64,000 nt of DNA, from positions 1 to 64,000 of the forward strand of contig NZ_FPBJ01000007.1 of NCBI RefSeq assembly GCF_900116635.1, given 5' to 3'. The notes beneath the pieces were generated by a model, which had not been told where the DNA came from, did no database searches, and worked only from the letters and a program-made list of their open reading frames with translations. A program made the position numbers and the translations under genes. Source of the DNA: Xenorhabdus koppenhoeferi (GTDB taxonomy: Bacteria > Pseudomonadota > Gammaproteobacteria > Enterobacterales > Enterobacteriaceae). Of the stretch, positions 27,659 to 38,242 are shown piece after piece (position 1 is the stretch's first letter; the number at the start of each line of letters is the position of its first letter).

Positions 27659-27997
27659 ATGAGTTTTTTTATTTCTGAAGCTGCGGCAGCTGCTGGTGCG
27701 CCAGCGCAAGCTCAGGGTAGCCCATATTCTCTGATTATCATGCTGGTTGTTTTCGGTCTGATTTTCTATTTCATGATCCTGCGTCCACAACAAAAACGCA
27801 CTAAAGAACATAAAAAACTGATGGATTCCATCTCCAAAGGGGATGAAGTACTGACTTCTGGTGGTTTGGTTGGTCGTGTCTCTAAAGTGTCTGAAACTGG
27901 CTATGTTGTGATTGCCCTGAATGACACCACAGAAATAACTGTCAAACGTGACTTCGTTGCTGCCATTTTGCCGAAAGGTACAATGAAAGCTATTTAA
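27659..27997 (+). CDS. yajC: Sec translocase accessory subunit YajC
   Basis: YajC forms a complex with SecDF-YidC and the SecYEG channel. The preferred ATG at 27659 gives 112 residues, beginning MSFFISEAAAAAGAPAQ as in the enterobacterial protein, with one membrane helix (LIIMLVVFGLIFYFMIL) followed by the conserved RPQQKRTKEHKKLMDS and a cytoplasmic beta domain. GAGGGA lies upstream. An in-frame TTG one codon earlier is less likely. secD follows 27 bases later. Confidence 0.97.
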   Translation: MSFFISEAAAAAGAPAQAQGSPYSLIIMLVVFGLIFYFMILRPQQKRTKEHKKLMDSISKGDEVLTSGGLVGRVSKVSETGYVVIALNDTTEITVKRDFVAAILPKGTMKAI

Positions 27998-28024
27998 TTT
28001 CCGATTTTCCCGAAGGGAACTGCC

Positions 28025-29872
28025 GTGTTGAACCGTTATCCTTTGTGGAAGTATCTGATGCTGATCGCTGCGATCCTCATCGGTTTGCTTTATGCACTTC
28101 CCAACCTTTATGGTGAGGATCCGGCTGTACAAATCACTGGCGCGCGAGGCATCGCCGCCAGTGAAAAAACGCTGGACCAAGTCCGTAATGTTTTAGAAAA
28201 AGATCAAATCAAGAGCAAGTCCATTGCGTTAGAAAATGGAGCAATCCTTGCTCGTTTCAATAGTTCTGATGTTCAGCTCCGTGCCCGTGAAGCACTGGTC
28301 TCAGCGTTGGGTGAACAGTATGTTGTGGCATTAAACCTTGCTCCCGCAACGCCTGTCTGGTTAAGTAAAGTTGGTGCTGAGCCGATGAAACTGGGGCTTG
28401 ACTTGCGTGGCGGTGTTCACTTCTTGATGGAAGTGGATATGGAAACTGCACTGAGCAAGTTACAGGAACAGAATATTGATAGTCTACGCATTGAGTTGCG
28501 TGATCAGGGCATCACTTATTCTACTATCCGCAAGATTGATAATTATGGCGTTGAAGTTCGTTTCCGTGATAGCGATGCCCGTTCTAAAGCGGAAAACTAT
28601 CTTGAATCTCGTCACCGTAACTTAGTCTTCTCTGCCGGCGCCAATAATACGCTGAAAGCCGTGATGAGTGATGAGCGGCTGCGTGAAGCGCGTTCTTATG
28701 CTGTTCAGCAGAATATTACCATCCTGCGTAACCGTGTTAACCAACTTGGGGTTGCTGAGCCACTGGTTCAACGTCAAGGCGCAGATCGTATTGTTGTTGA
28801 ATTACCCGGTATTCAGGATACCGCCCGCGCTAAAGAGATCCTCGGCGCAACGGCAACCTTGGAATTCCGTCTGGTCAATACCAATATTGACCAAAATGCA
28901 GCACTGGCTGGTCGTATTCCCGCTGATTCAGAACTGCAATATACCCGTGATGGTAACCCAGCCGTATTGTATAAGCGTGTTATCCTGACAGGGGATCATA
29001 TTACTGATTCCACTTCCAGTACGGATGAGAACGGTTATCCACAGGTGAATATTTCTCTGGATAGCGCGGGTGGTACTGCGATGTCTAATTTCACCAAAGA
29101 TAACCTGCAAAAGCCAATGGCAACGCTGTTTGTGGAATATAAGGACAGCGGCAAAAAAGATGCCAATGGTCGTTCGCTTTTGGTTAAGAAAGAAGAAGTT
29201 ATTAATATCGCTACCATTCAGTCGCGTTTAGGTAACAGTTTCCGCATTACGGGTCTTGGTAACCCGGCCGAAGCCCGCCAGTTATCACTGTTGCTGCGTG
29301 CTGGCGCGTTGATTGCGCCAATCCAGATTGTGGAAGAACGTACTATAGGGCCAACGCTGGGCTTGCAAAATATCGAGCAAGGCCTTGAAGCGTGCTTGTG
29401 GGGCTTGGTTGCTTCCATTCTGTTTATGGTGATTTACTATCGCAAATTTGGTCTGATTGCGAGCAGTGCATTGCTGGCAAACTTAGTCCTCATCGTCGGT
29501 ATTATGTCTCTGTTGCCGGGTGCAACACTGACTATGCCGGGAATTGCCGGTATCGTTCTGACACTAGCCGTAGCCGTGGATGCGAATGTGTTAATCAACG
29601 AACGCATCAAAGAAGAGTTGCGTAATGGACGCACGGTTCAGCAGGCAATTCATGAAGGTTACAAAGGCGCGTTCTCCAGTATCATCGACGCAAACCTGAC
29701 TACGCTGATTACTGCGATCATCCTGTATGCAGTAGGCACTGGCTCTATCAAGGGCTTCGCGATCACCACGAGTATTGGTGTGGCGACTTCGATGTTCACT
29801 GCGATTGTGGGAACGCGAGCAATCGTGAACTTGCTGTACGGTGGCAAGCGTATCAATAAGTTGTCAATTTAA
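28025..29872 (+). CDS. secD: Protein translocase subunit SecD
   Basis: SecD with SecF uses the proton gradient to pull exported proteins across the inner membrane. The GTG start gives [10 protein letters not shown], the conserved N-terminus; GAAGGGAA precedes it. The 615-residue protein has TM1, the large periplasmic P1 domain ([16 protein letters not shown] near residue 122), and five C-terminal TM helices with the D-A-N/ NERIKEE motif around [11 protein letters not shown]. Length equals that of E. coli SecD. Confidence 0.98.
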   Translation: MLNRYPLWKYLMLIAAILIGLLYALPNLYGEDPAVQITGARGIAASEKTLDQVRNVLEKDQIKSKSIALENGAILARFNSSDVQLRAREALVSALGEQYVVALNLAPATPVWLSKVGAEPMKLGLDLRGGVHFLMEVDMETALSKLQEQNIDSLRIELRDQGITYSTIRKIDNYGVEVRFRDSDARSKAENYLESRHRNLVFSAGANNTLKAVMSDERLREARSYAVQQNITILRNRVNQLGVAEPLVQRQGADRIVVELPGIQDTARAKEILGATATLEFRLVNTNIDQNAALAGRIPADSELQYTRDGNPAVLYKRVILTGDHITDSTSSTDENGYPQVNISLDSAGGTAMSNFTKDNLQKPMATLFVEYKDSGKKDANGRSLLVKKEEVINIATIQSRLGNSFRITGLGNPAEARQLSLLLRAGALIAPIQIVEERTIGPTLGLQNIEQGLEACLWGLVASILFMVIYYRKFGLIASSALLANLVLIVGIMSLLPGATLTMPGIAGIVLTLAVAVDANVLINERIKEELRNGRTVQQAIHEGYKGAFSSIIDANLTTLITAIILYAVGTGSIKGFAITTSIGVATSMFTAIVGTRAIVNLLYGGKRINKLSI

Positions 29873-29882
29873 GGAGCACGTT

Positions 29883-30851
29883 GTGGCACAGGATTATACT
29901 GTTGAACAATTAAACTATGGGCGTAGAGTCATTGACTTTATGCGCTGGGACAACGTTGCCTTTGGGATTTCGTTCCTGTTATTGGTTGCTTCCATCGTTA
30001 CGATGGGGGTTCGTGGGTTTAACTGGGGTCTTGATTTTACCGGTGGGACGGTCATTGAGATTAATCTGAGCAAACCTGCGGATCTGGACAAAATGCGCGA
30101 TAGCCTGACACAGAATGGTTTTTCTGATGCGCTTTTGCAAAATTTTGGCAGCAGTCGTGATGTGATGGTGCGTATGCCTCCGGTAGCAGGTAATGCAGGA
30201 CAGGAACTGGGTAATAAGATTATTTCCGTTATTAATCAGAATATTGATAACGATGCTACGGTTAAACGCGTAGAGTTCGTCGGTCCGAGTGTAGGAAGCG
30301 AACTGGCGCAAACCGGAGCAATGGCGCTATTGGTTGCACTGATCTGTATCCTGATTTATGTCGGTTTCCGCTTTGAGTGGCGTTTGGCACTGGGAGCAGT
30401 GATTGCGCTTGCACATGACGTAATTATCACTCTGGGTATTCTGTCGTTGTTTCATATCGAAATTGATCTGACTATCGTTGCATCATTGATGTCCGTTATC
30501 GGTTATTCATTGAACGACAGTATCGTTGTATCGGATCGTATTCGTGAAAACTTCCGCAAGATACGCCGTGGTACCTCTTATGAGATCATGAATGTTTCAC
30601 TGACCCAGACTCTGAGTCGTACGATCATGACTTCTGCCACGACATTGCTGGTTGTGCTGATGCTGTACATTTTCGGTGGGGAAATGCTGAAAGGCTTCTC
30701 ACTGGCAATGTTAATCGGTGTTTCCATCGGTACAGTTTCTTCCATCTATGTTGCCTCTGCACTGGCTTTGAAACTGGGTATGAAACGTGAACATATGATT
30801 CAGCAGAAAGTTGAGAAAGAAGGGGCTGATCAGCCTTCCATACTTCCTTAA
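29883..30851 (+). CDS. secF: Protein translocase subunit SecF
   Basis: The frame opens at 29841, but the GTG at 29883 after TAAGGAGCAC gives the conserved start [11 protein letters not shown] (322 residues). It has six TM helices, the periplasmic [12 protein letters not shown] motif near residue 47, and [14 protein letters not shown] near the C-terminal third. It forms the SecDF motor with SecD; the genes are 10 bases apart. A terminator follows at 30889-30923. Confidence 0.98.
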   Translation: MAQDYTVEQLNYGRRVIDFMRWDNVAFGISFLLLVASIVTMGVRGFNWGLDFTGGTVIEINLSKPADLDKMRDSLTQNGFSDALLQNFGSSRDVMVRMPPVAGNAGQELGNKIISVINQNIDNDATVKRVEFVGPSVGSELAQTGAMALLVALICILIYVGFRFEWRLALGAVIALAHDVIITLGILSLFHIEIDLTIVASLMSVIGYSLNDSIVVSDRIRENFRKIRRGTSYEIMNVSLTQTLSRTIMTSATTLLVVLMLYIFGGEMLKGFSLAMLIGVSIGTVSSIYVASALALKLGMKREHMIQQKVEKEGADQPSILP

Positions 30852-30888
30852 TGACTTAGCCTGATCGCGTTTTTTTGATAGTGTCTAA

Positions 30889-30923
30889 ACGCCCTGTGAG
30901 TACTTACTGACAGGGTGTTTTTC
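30889..30923 (+). terminator. Terminator after secF
   Basis: ACGCCCTGT and ACAGGGTGT pair (one G-U) with a 12-base loop, followed by TTTTTC. Confidence 0.8.
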
Positions 30924-30979
30924 ATTATCACTTCAAGGTACACTGTCACTCTCCCTTCGGTTAACTGTCAGGAAACGAT

Positions 30980-31429
30980 ATGCATTGCCCATTTTGCGCA
31001 GCCGTTGATACTAAAGTTATTGATTCCCGTCTGGTTGGGGATGGCTCACAAGTGCGCCGTCGCCGTCAGTGCCTGGAGTGCCATGAACGCTTCACTACGT
31101 TTGAAATAGCAGAACTGGTGATGCCACGCGTCATTAAGAGTGATGATATTCGGGAGCCTTTTGACGAAGAAAAATTGCGGCGTGGTATGCAAAAGGCACT
31201 GGAGAAGCGCCCTGTCAGTTCTGATGATGTAGAAACAGCAATTAGCCATATTAAATCTCAGGTGCGGGCAACGGGAGAGCGTGAAATCCCATCCAAAATG
31301 ATTGGAAATTTTGTCATGGATGCCCTGAAAAAACTGGATAAAGTAGCCTATATTCGTTTTGCATCTGTTTACCGTAGTTTTGAGGATATCCGAGAATTTG
31401 GCGAAGAGATTGCCAAACTACAAGATTGA
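30980..31429 (+). CDS. nrdR: Transcriptional repressor NrdR
   Basis: NrdR represses ribonucleotide reductase operons in response to ATP/dATP. The 149-residue protein has the N-terminal zinc ribbon (C3-x2-C6 and C31-x2-C34 in QCLECHERF) and an ATP-cone domain with [20 protein letters not shown]. Length equals that of the E. coli protein. It starts a gene string with ribD, ribH and nusB as in enterobacteria. Confidence 0.98.
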   Translation: MHCPFCAAVDTKVIDSRLVGDGSQVRRRRQCLECHERFTTFEIAELVMPRVIKSDDIREPFDEEKLRRGMQKALEKRPVSSDDVETAISHIKSQVRATGEREIPSKMIGNFVMDALKKLDKVAYIRFASVYRSFEDIREFGEEIAKLQD

Positions 31430-31467
31430 AAATATGAGTTTTCAAACAATATAGCTACCTAAAAATT

Positions 31468-32574
31468 ATGACACTCGATGAAATTTATATGTCCCGTGCG
31501 CTGGAGCTGGCGTATCAGGGACGTTTTACAACATCCCCTAACCCGAATGTAGGTTGTGTCATCGTTAAGGATGATCAGATAGTAGGGGAAGGTTTTCATT
31601 TACGTGCGGGTGAGCCTCATGCAGAAGTACATGCCCTGCATATGGCGGGTGAAAAAGCCAAAAGTGCCACCGCTTACGTCACACTTGAACCATGCAGCCA
31701 TCACGGTAAGACTCCTCCCTGTGCTGATGCCTTGATTGCCGCCGGTCTAAGCCGTGTTGTGGTCGCGATGCAAGATCCCAATCCACAAGTTGCCGGGCGC
31801 GGTTTATATAAATTGCAACAGGCAGGCATTGCGGTTGAGCATGGTCTGATGATGAATCAGGCAGAATCCTTAAATAAGGGGTTTCTCAAACGTATGCGTA
31901 CGGGGTTCCCTTATCTGCAATTGAAGCTGGGGGCATCATTGGACGGCCGCACTGCGTTATCATCTGGGGAAAGTAAATGGATTACTTCACCACAGGCGCG
32001 TGAAGATGTGCAGAAATTGCGGGCACAGTGCAGCGCAATTTTGAGTTCGAGCGCAACAGTATTGGCTGATGATCCTTCACTGACTGTTCGTTGGAATGAA
32101 CTGGATGCTGAAACACAATCGGTTTATCCCCAAGAGCAGGTTCGTCAACCCATCCGTATCATCACTGATAGCCAAAATCGTGTCACACCGCAGCATCAAG
32201 TTGTCCAGCAAACAGGGCAATGTTGGTTAGCACGTACTAACAAAAACGAACAGCAATGGCCTGATAATGTCGAACAGATTTTATTGCCGGTACATGGTAA
32301 TGGTGTTGATTTGGTTCTGCTGATGATGCAGCTGGGCAAGCGTCAGATAAATTCAGTTTGGGCGGAATGTGGCCCTGCTTTGGCCGGTGCTCTATTGTCT
32401 CTGGGGCTGGTCGACGAATTAATCCTTTATATTGCACCTAAGATACTGGGCAATAGTGCCCGTGGATTGTTCGATATCCCAGAATTGCAAAGACTCTCGG
32501 ATGCCCCTGAATTCGTTTTGTCTGATGTAAAGCAGATTGGGTCTGATGTGCGTCTTCGCTTACGCCCGGTCTAG
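31468..32574 (+). CDS. ribD: Riboflavin biosynthesis deaminase/reductase RibD
   Basis: RibD catalyses the second and third steps of riboflavin synthesis from GTP. The N-terminal deaminase domain shows PHAEVHAL and PCSHHGKTPPCADAL (zinc ligands); the C-terminal reductase domain (from about residue 147) has KLGASLDGRTAL and ESKWITSPQARED. The 368 residues fit the family. It lies 38 bases after nrdR in the nrdR-ribD-ribH-nusB string. Confidence 0.97.
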   Translation: MTLDEIYMSRALELAYQGRFTTSPNPNVGCVIVKDDQIVGEGFHLRAGEPHAEVHALHMAGEKAKSATAYVTLEPCSHHGKTPPCADALIAAGLSRVVVAMQDPNPQVAGRGLYKLQQAGIAVEHGLMMNQAESLNKGFLKRMRTGFPYLQLKLGASLDGRTALSSGESKWITSPQAREDVQKLRAQCSAILSSSATVLADDPSLTVRWNELDAETQSVYPQEQVRQPIRIITDSQNRVTPQHQVVQQTGQCWLARTNKNEQQWPDNVEQILLPVHGNGVDLVLLMMQLGKRQINSVWAECGPALAGALLSLGLVDELILYIAPKILGNSARGLFDIPELQRLSDAPEFVLSDVKQIGSDVRLRLRPV

Positions 32575-32629
32575 ATTCTGATTTAAGTCTGGACATAAAC
32601 CAATACGCAGAGAAAAATAATGTGATAAG

Positions 32630-32647
32630 ATCCGCGCCCCTGCGGAT
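32630..32647 (+). other. Small hairpin in ribH leader
   Basis: ATCCGC and GCGGAT pair around GCCCCT, 25 bases before the ribH ATG. No FMN riboswitch is visible here; the hairpin may only set mRNA structure. Confidence 0.4.
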
Positions 32648-32671
32648 ATGAATCAAAATATAAGGAAGGCT

Positions 32672-33142
32672 ATGAACGTAATCAAAGGTGTTGTTGCAAC
32701 CCCTGAAGCCCGCATTGCAATTGCAATTGCCCGCTTTAACAACTTCATTAATGACAGCCTGCTGGAAGGAGCCGTGGATGCACTAGAACGCATCGGTCAG
32801 GTTTCTTCAGATAATATCACCGTAGTATGGGTTCCAGGTGCTTATGAATTGCCGTTGACGGCTAAGGCACTGGCTGAAACCAATAGATATGATGCGGTTA
32901 TCGCTTTGGGGACTGTTATCCGCGGCGGTACAGCTCACTTCGAATATGTTGCTGGTGAATGCAGCTCTGGTTTATCCAGCGTAGCAATGTCCAGTGATAT
33001 CCCTGTCACGTTTGGTGTTCTGACGACTGAAAATATTGAACAGGCAATCGAACGCGCAGGTACCAAAGCGGGTAATAAAGGGGCGGAAGCTGCCTTGACC
33101 GCATTGGAAATGATTAATGTAATCAAAGCTATTAAAGGCTGA
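32672..33142 (+). CDS. ribH: 6,7-dimethyl-8-ribityllumazine synthase
   Basis: Lumazine synthase condenses the RibA/RibB-derived precursors in the penultimate riboflavin step. An upstream in-frame ATG at 32648 is rejected: the ATG at 32672 follows AAGGAAGG and gives [17 protein letters not shown], matching E. coli (156 residues). Motifs: [37 protein letters not shown] and [12 protein letters not shown]. The gene is called ribE in E. coli nomenclature. Confidence 0.97.
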   Translation: MNVIKGVVATPEARIAIAIARFNNFINDSLLEGAVDALERIGQVSSDNITVVWVPGAYELPLTAKALAETNRYDAVIALGTVIRGGTAHFEYVAGECSSGLSSVAMSSDIPVTFGVLTTENIEQAIERAGTKAGNKGAEAALTALEMINVIKAIKG

Positions 33143-33170
33143 ATTTTTAGTTTTAATTAAGGGGAATCTT

Positions 33171-33587
33171 GTGAAACCTGCTGCTCGTCGTCGTGCTCGT
33201 GAGTGTGCTGTTCAGGCAATTTATTCATGGCAATTATCCAATAATAGTATTGCTGATATTGAATTGGATTTTCTGTCAGAGCAGGACGTAACTGGTGTTG
33301 ATATCACCTATTTTCGTGAATTGTTATCCGGGGTAGCGGTCAATGCTGCAAAATTGGATGCCTTGATGGCACCTTATCTTTCTCGTCAGCTTGGAGAGTT
33401 GGGGCAGGTGGAAAAAGCCATCTTGCGCGTTGCGATGTTTGAACTAAGCTTTCGTGATGATGTTCCCTACAAAGTGGCTATCAATGAAGGTATCGAACTG
33501 GCAAAAACGTTTGGCGCTGAAGATAGTCATAAATTCGTGAATGGGGTATTGGATAAAGCTGGTCCAGCAGCACGCAAGAAAAAGTGA
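33171..33587 (+). CDS. nusB: Transcription antitermination factor NusB
   Basis: NusB with NusE binds boxA RNA and supports rRNA antitermination. The GTG start after AAGGGGAATC gives [20 protein letters not shown], the conserved N-terminus. The 138-residue all-helical protein ends [22 protein letters not shown], typical of the family. It follows ribH by 28 bases. Confidence 0.97.
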   Translation: MKPAARRRARECAVQAIYSWQLSNNSIADIELDFLSEQDVTGVDITYFRELLSGVAVNAAKLDALMAPYLSRQLGELGQVEKAILRVAMFELSFRDDVPYKVAINEGIELAKTFGAEDSHKFVNGVLDKAGPAARKKK

Positions 33588-33628
33588 TTGCTTGCCAGGA
33601 GTTCCCCATTATAACTTGATGATTTTAC

Positions 33629-33656
33629 GCATGAGGGCGGTAATCCGGCCTCATGC
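33629..33656 (+). other. 12-bp imperfect hairpin between nusB and thiL
   Basis: GCATGAGGGCGG pairs with CCGGCCTCATGC apart from one mismatch. There is no T-run, so it is a stem in the transcript rather than a clear terminator. Confidence 0.5.
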
Positions 33657-33688
33657 GCTCATCGTCAGTCACTTTCTGGAATTCTATT

Positions 33689-34735
33689 ATGGCATGTGGT
33701 GAATTTGACCTCATTGCACGTTATTTCAATCGCCATATCATCCGCCGACGTGATGTAACTCTAGGGATTGGTGATGATTGTGCGCTGATGACCGTTGCAG
33801 ATAAACAAGAACTAGCGGTAACAACCGATACTTTGGTTGCTGGGGTTCATTTCCTTCCTGAGATCTCACCGGAAGATTTGGCCTATAAGGCATTGGCTGT
33901 CAATATAAGCGATCTGGCTGCTGTTGGAGCAGATCCTGCTTGGGCATCGCTGGCATTAACATTACCCGACATCACTGAAGATTGGTTAAAGCGGTTCAGT
34001 GACAGTCTGTTTGAGCAACTGAATTATTACGGTATGCAATTGATTGGTGGGGATACCACAAAAGGTCCCATGAGTTTGACGTTAACCGTACATGGTTTAG
34101 TTCCGGCTGGCCGCGCGTTGCGCCGCACTGGTGCAAAGAACGGTGACTGGATTTATGTAACCGGAACATTGGGTGACAGTGCCGCAGGCCTTGCTCTGTT
34201 GCAAGATCGTCTGACTGTGGAAGATATGGCAGTCCACAACTGGTTGGTTAAGCGTCATCTACGTCCGCAGCCACGGGTTCTACAAGGACAGGCACTTCGT
34301 ACTCTGGCTTCTTCGGCGATTGATCTGTCCGATGGCTTGATTTCTGATCTCAACCATATCTTGTCTGCCAGCCAATGTGGTGCGCGTATTAACCTGGATG
34401 TGTTGCCTTATTCTGAAGCAATGCAGCAATATGTCGCTGCTGAACAGGCGTTGAAATGGGCGTTGAGTGGTGGGGAAGACTATGAATTGTGCTTTACTGT
34501 GCCTGAGCTTAACCGTGGTGCATTAAATATGGCGTTGGCTCATTCTGGAGCCAGTTTCTGTTGTATCGGGCAAATCAGACCAGAATCAGAAGGTATCCGC
34601 TATTTTAACAACAATGAAGAAATTCAGCTGGATCTGAAAGGTTTCGACCATTTTAAAACCAATAAGAAACCAGTCGCTCCTTTTTCGGCAGCACAACAAA
34701 CAGAAAATGATCATACGGCGGGAACACATGGATGA
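33689..34735 (+). CDS. thiL: Thiamine-monophosphate kinase
   Basis: ThiL phosphorylates thiamine phosphate to thiamine diphosphate. The ATG at 33689 gives the conserved [13 protein letters not shown] start; the frame is open from 33653 but that extension is not family-like. Motifs: [34 protein letters not shown] and LIGGDTTKG. The protein (348 residues) is about 23 residues longer than the E. coli enzyme because of a polar C-terminal extension. It overlaps pgpA by 8 bases. Confidence 0.96.
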   Translation: MACGEFDLIARYFNRHIIRRRDVTLGIGDDCALMTVADKQELAVTTDTLVAGVHFLPEISPEDLAYKALAVNISDLAAVGADPAWASLALTLPDITEDWLKRFSDSLFEQLNYYGMQLIGGDTTKGPMSLTLTVHGLVPAGRALRRTGAKNGDWIYVTGTLGDSAAGLALLQDRLTVEDMAVHNWLVKRHLRPQPRVLQGQALRTLASSAIDLSDGLISDLNHILSASQCGARINLDVLPYSEAMQQYVAAEQALKWALSGGEDYELCFTVPELNRGALNMALAHSGASFCCIGQIRPESEGIRYFNNNEEIQLDLKGFDHFKTNKKPVAPFSAAQQTENDHTAGTHG

Positions 34736-35219
34736 TGCAAAACGTCACTTAAAAATGAGCAATCCGTGGCATTTGTTGGCTACGGGGTTCGGGAGCGGCT
34801 TATCACCAATAATTCCGGGCACGATAGGCTCAGTGGCGGCGATCCCTTTCTGGTTACTGCTGATGCAGTTGCCGACAGGCGGAATATGGTTGGTTATCTT
34901 GCTGGGAACGGTCATTGGATGTGTGATTTGTCAGAAAGCCGCTGATGCAATGAACGTGGAAGATCCGGGCTGTGTGGTTTGGGATGAATTCATTGGTATG
35001 TGGATTACTCTGATGGCGATCCCTGTGCTCAACTGGCAGTGGGTTTTAGTTGGTTTTGTGGTATTCCGCATTTTCGATATGTGGAAACCGTGGCCGATTC
35101 GTTGGTTTGACCGCTATGTAAAAGGCGGGATTGGCATTATGCTGGATGACATTATCGCGGCGATTTTTGCAGTTGCGGTTATCTGGTTGCTGAATTTCTA
35201 CCAACTGTTACCTTTCTAA
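34728..35219 (+). CDS. pgpA: Phosphatidylglycerophosphatase A
   Basis: PgpA dephosphorylates phosphatidylglycerophosphate in the inner membrane. The frame is open earlier, but the ATG at 34728, after GGCGGGAAC, gives 163 residues starting [21 protein letters not shown]. Conserved sequence: [26 protein letters not shown], and [17 protein letters not shown]. Four hydrophobic helices are visible. Its start lies inside the thiL 3' end, so the two are coupled. Confidence 0.95.
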   Translation: MDDAKRHLKMSNPWHLLATGFGSGLSPIIPGTIGSVAAIPFWLLLMQLPTGGIWLVILLGTVIGCVICQKAADAMNVEDPGCVVWDEFIGMWITLMAIPVLNWQWVLVGFVVFRIFDMWKPWPIRWFDRYVKGGIGIMLDDIIAAIFAVAVIWLLNFYQLLPF

Positions 35220-35244
35220 AAACGGTTTCTTCTCTAAGCCAATT

Positions 35245-35270
35245 AGCCACTGGTATTCAGTGGCTATCTT
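35245..35270. terminator. Convergent hairpin between pgpA and pcp
   Basis: AGCCACTG and CAGTGGCT make a perfect 8-bp stem with loop GTATT between two convergent genes; T-richness is modest on both sides. Confidence 0.6.
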
Positions 35271-35271
35271 C

Positions 35272-35919
35272 TCAGTTTGTTGTCCCACCTATAACCTCAA
35301 TATCCTTTTCGTTTTTCAATGTTGATTTAATAGCTATTTTCAAGGCTGTTGTCATCATTTCTACACCCATACTCGGCTTATTTGAATGTTTTACTGCCTG
35401 TTCTGGCAAATAAGGAAGGTGAATAAATCCGCCACGCACAGAGGGGTAATATTGGTTCAGATAATGTTGTAAACCGTACATGATATGATTGCAAACAAAG
35501 GTGCCGGCAGTTTGGGAAATTGTTGCGGGAATTCCGGCAAGTCTTAATTCATTGACCACGGTTTTAATGGGCAGGGTAGAAAAATAAGCCGCAGGGCCAT
35601 CGACAATAACCGGTGTATCAATGGGTTGATTACCAGCATTATCAGGAATACGGGCATCGTTAATATTGATTGCGACCTGTTCTACCGTGATATCTGGCTT
35701 ACCCCCTGCTTCTCCGGTTGAAATGACCACTACCGGTTTAACTCTCTCAATTGCGGCATAGAGGTGTTCCAGAGAGTTATTGAAAACACAGGGTAACTGG
35801 CAGACTTCAACATATGCATCGGCAATCTGGCATCCTTGTAATGGTTTAGTGGCTTCCCACGATGGGTTTATCGTCTCACCACCAAAAGGTTCAAAACCTG
35901 TGATTAGAATCATTTTCAT
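35272..35919 (-). CDS. pcp: Pyrrolidone-carboxylate (pyroglutamyl) peptidase
   Basis: Pcp removes N-terminal pyroglutamate from peptides in the cytoplasm. The 215-residue protein has the family sequence [12 protein letters not shown] (from residue 3), the catalytic Glu in [17 protein letters not shown], the Cys in [12 protein letters not shown] and the His in GFIHLPYLP. The gene is the last of a DUF969-DUF979-pcp operon, a recurring arrangement in which the two membrane proteins are proposed transporters for the substrate or product. The start could be residue 1 or 3. Confidence 0.96.
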   Translation of the reverse strand: MKMILITGFEPFGGETINPSWEATKPLQGCQIADAYVEVCQLPCVFNNSLEHLYAAIERVKPVVVISTGEAGGKPDITVEQVAININDARIPDNAGNQPIDTPVIVDGPAAYFSTLPIKTVVNELRLAGIPATISQTAGTFVCNHIMYGLQHYLNQYYPSVRGGFIHLPYLPEQAVKHSNKPSMGVEMMTTALKIAIKSTLKNEKDIEVIGGTTN

Positions 35920-35939
35920 GGGAGTTCCTTTTTGTTGTT

Positions 35940-36956
35940 TTATAAGAACATAAGAAAATAGAGTAAGAACACATTAGTAATCAGTAAAGTACAGCCTGTG
36001 GGGATTTGTGCTTTGATAACTGCATTGCGATCGGGCAGTTCCAACAGCGCAGCGGGAACAATATTGAAATTAGCAGCCATTGGAGTCATTAACGTACCAC
36101 AATAGCCTGAAAACATACCGATGGCAGCCATAACCGCCGGATTGCCACCATGTTGCAGTATCAAAATAGGAATACCAATACCGGCGGTAATGATAGGAAA
36201 AGCGGCAAACGCATTACCCATTATCATCGTTAGCAGCGCCATGCCAAAAACATAAGTGACCACAGCGATAAATCGATTATCGACAGCTAAATAATTTTCG
36301 GTCAGATGGGAAACCACAGTACCTACACCGGCAACGGTAAACAGCAATCCGAGCGTTGCCAGAATTTGTGGAAGAATAAAGACACAACCAATTGAATCCA
36401 GCAGGCGTCGGGTCTCTTGTATTGGCTGTGTAATGGCATCATGGCTCATGCGTAGCGCAATGATTAATCCAATCAAACAGCCAAGTGTAATGGAAAAGAG
36501 AGTCACCAGAGTAGAGTGATTCCCTGTTCCAAAAACAGCGTGTTGTAAACCGGGAATATGGTTAAACGCCAGTACGCCAAACATTGTGACAATTGGGATT
36601 AGCAATGCTGGCAGAAATAACCGACTACCAAAACGTTGTGCACTTTTTTGCCGCTGTTCTGGTGTGCGTTGATGATAATTTCCCAGACGAACACCATCGA
36701 ACCCGGCCAGTAGAGCCATAATGATCACCAACACACCAACACCGATATAAGCGATTTTTTGGGCGTAATTTTCATCATTAATCCAGAAAGACACAAAGTG
36801 TCCGCTCCATTTCCCCGCAAGAAAGATTAAACCGTACAGCGCCCAGAATAGACCTGTTGTTATGCGGCGGGGGTTAGCTTTATCGCTCCATGACATGATA
36901 GCAACAGCTAATAAGAGAAGTCCTGCCAGCACATAGAGGTATTGTAATTGAAACAT
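35940..36956 (-). CDS. DUF979 family membrane protein (putative permease subunit)
   Basis: The 338-residue protein has about nine membrane helices and no signal motif. The family (DUF979) nearly always follows a DUF969 protein and precedes pcp. Conserved-looking segments include [18 protein letters not shown] and [17 protein letters not shown], typical of transporter re-entrant regions. Its start overlaps the DUF969 stop by one base, so the two are coupled and probably form one transporter. Substrate is inferred to be pyroglutamate or pyroglutamyl peptides. Confidence 0.88.
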   Translation of the reverse strand: MFQLQYLYVLAGLLLLAVAIMSWSDKANPRRITTGLFWALYGLIFLAGKWSGHFVSFWINDENYAQKIAYIGVGVLVIIMALLAGFDGVRLGNYHQRTPEQRQKSAQRFGSRLFLPALLIPIVTMFGVLAFNHIPGLQHAVFGTGNHSTLVTLFSITLGCLIGLIIALRMSHDAITQPIQETRRLLDSIGCVFILPQILATLGLLFTVAGVGTVVSHLTENYLAVDNRFIAVVTYVFGMALLTMIMGNAFAAFPIITAGIGIPILILQHGGNPAVMAAIGMFSGYCGTLMTPMAANFNIVPAALLELPDRNAVIKAQIPTGCTLLITNVFLLYFLMFL

Positions 36957-37684
36957 TATTTCTCCCCCTTGCTGTTTAATCTGGTGTGCTTCAAAGAATT
37001 CAGTTCATTGGCAAGGTGGTAATCAAGGCGATATAACCGAACAGAGTGGATCAGGAAAGCACAAATTGCAGTGGGAATTCCCCAGAGGGCGATATGCAGA
37101 GGCTCGGTTTGAATTCCACCTGATTCCAGCATGAAATTGTGCATAAAGATAATCGCGCCAAAAGCGACAAAAATATCTTCACCAAAAAACAAACCAATAT
37201 TATCTGTTGCAGCTGACATGGCCCGAATACGATGACGGACTGAATCGGGTAATTCACCATACTGGTTTTCAGCAGCGCCTTCTGCCATAGGAGCCAGCAA
37301 AGGGCGAACCATTTGCGGGTGCCCGCCTAAACTGGTTAACCCCAGAGCGGCAGACGTTTCGCGTATAAACAGATAGATAATCAGTAACCGCCCGGTAGTG
37401 ACAGTTTTAATATGAGCTATGGATTTCTGGGCTTGCTCTTTTAATCCATGCCTTTCCAGCAGACCAATGATGACCAGTGGAAAAAGGATGGTCAGTGATA
37501 AATTTAATGTATTAATAAACCCGGAACCCAGTTTCTCCAGAATATCGATTATCGACATATTGGCGGCTAACCCAGTGATAAGGCCTGCAATAGTGACAAC
37601 CAGCACAGGATTAAACCTGATGATAAAACCAATGATAATGACGGCGATCCCGATTAGGGGCCAGAAGTTGATAGTGTGCTGCAT
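36956..37684 (-). CDS. DUF969 family membrane protein (putative permease subunit)
   Basis: The 242-residue protein has about six membrane helices and begins MQHTINFWPLIGIAVIIIGF. Conserved DUF969-like segments include TSLGGHPQMVRPLLAPMAEGAA and SAATDNIGLFFGEDIFVAFGA. It is the first gene of the DUF969-DUF979-pcp operon. The spacer upstream (37685-38008) should hold the promoter. Confidence 0.88.
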   Translation of the reverse strand: MQHTINFWPLIGIAVIIIGFIIRFNPVLVVTIAGLITGLAANMSIIDILEKLGSGFINTLNLSLTILFPLVIIGLLERHGLKEQAQKSIAHIKTVTTGRLLIIYLFIRETSAALGLTSLGGHPQMVRPLLAPMAEGAAENQYGELPDSVRHRIRAMSAATDNIGLFFGEDIFVAFGAIIFMHNFMLESGGIQTEPLHIALWGIPTAICAFLIHSVRLYRLDYHLANELNSLKHTRLNSKGEK

Positions 37685-38008
37685 ATATTATTTCCTCTTA
37701 GAAATATTTTATTTAATTATTGTTAGTTTAAATTGTGCATGTTGTTGACTGATTGTTCTTATATTGTTTAACAACAAATAGGTTATGATCAAAAATCAGA
37801 CAGGTGAAATTGGTGTTAAATTCTAAAAATGGAATGAAGATCACTTAATTACTTGCCATTTTTCAATTTTCGATCACACATGAGGTTTCATTTCAGAAAT
37901 GCTAAAAGCATATTTTTAAAATTTTCATTGATAATGGGAAAACACCAATGCAGGTAAGTACTTTTGCCTGTAGTTGGGATCAATCAGATGCGGATTATAT
38001 TTAGTGTG
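37685..38008. other. Promoter-bearing AT-rich spacer upstream of DUF969 operon
   Basis: No gene is seen. The DUF969-DUF979-pcp operon promoter should lie here on the minus strand, but I cannot place a confident -35/-10 pair. A MITE copy follows at 38009. Confidence 0.4.
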
Positions 38009-38135
38009 TATACACAATGGATTTCAAGTTGCATCGCGACGGCAAGAGAGCAAATCCCCGGGAACATAGATAACTATGTGACCGGGGTGAGCGAGCGCAG
38101 CCAACAAAGAGGCAGTTTGAAAGACGAAGTGTATA
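38009..38135 (+). repeat. MITE-like repeat, copy A (full length)
   Basis: The ~127-bp element starts TATACACAATGG and ends GTGTATA, so the tips are inverted (TATAC/GTATA). Its centre has an inverted repeat, CCCCGGGAACATAG against CTATGTGACCGGGG, with an ATAA loop. Related copies lie at 40313, 52033, 58703 and 58929. It encodes no protein. Confidence 0.75.
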
Positions 38136-38168
38136 GACTCTTGTGTCCAGATGTGGCGGGTGCCTAAT

Positions 38169-38198
38169 AGAAACAGAGGGAACTGTCCCCTGTTTCTA
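38169..38198. other. Hairpin downstream of the first LuxR gene
   Basis: AGAAACAG-AGGG pairs with CCC-CTGTTTCT. On the minus strand it lies downstream of the LuxR stop and could end that transcript. Confidence 0.5.
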
Positions 38199-38233
38199 TT
38201 GTGGAGGTTATGGAAATTGTGGAGGTTATGGAA
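38198..38233 (+). repeat. 18-bp direct tandem duplication
   Basis: ATTGTGGAGGTTATGGAA occurs twice without a gap, just beyond the 3' end of the minus-strand LuxR gene. Confidence 0.8.
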
Positions 38234-38242
38234 ATTTGAGAT

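Noticed and set aside
27554-28180. Minus-strand ORF of 208 codons across yajC and secD start
   Set aside because: It is antisense to two conserved genes and its start-distal part only translates the 15-bp tandem repeats; no ribosome site.
31951-32000. Possible FMN riboswitch near ribD/ribH
   Set aside because: No RFN-element pattern found; only a 6-bp hairpin before ribH. In enterobacteria the FMN riboswitch lies at ribB, which is elsewhere.
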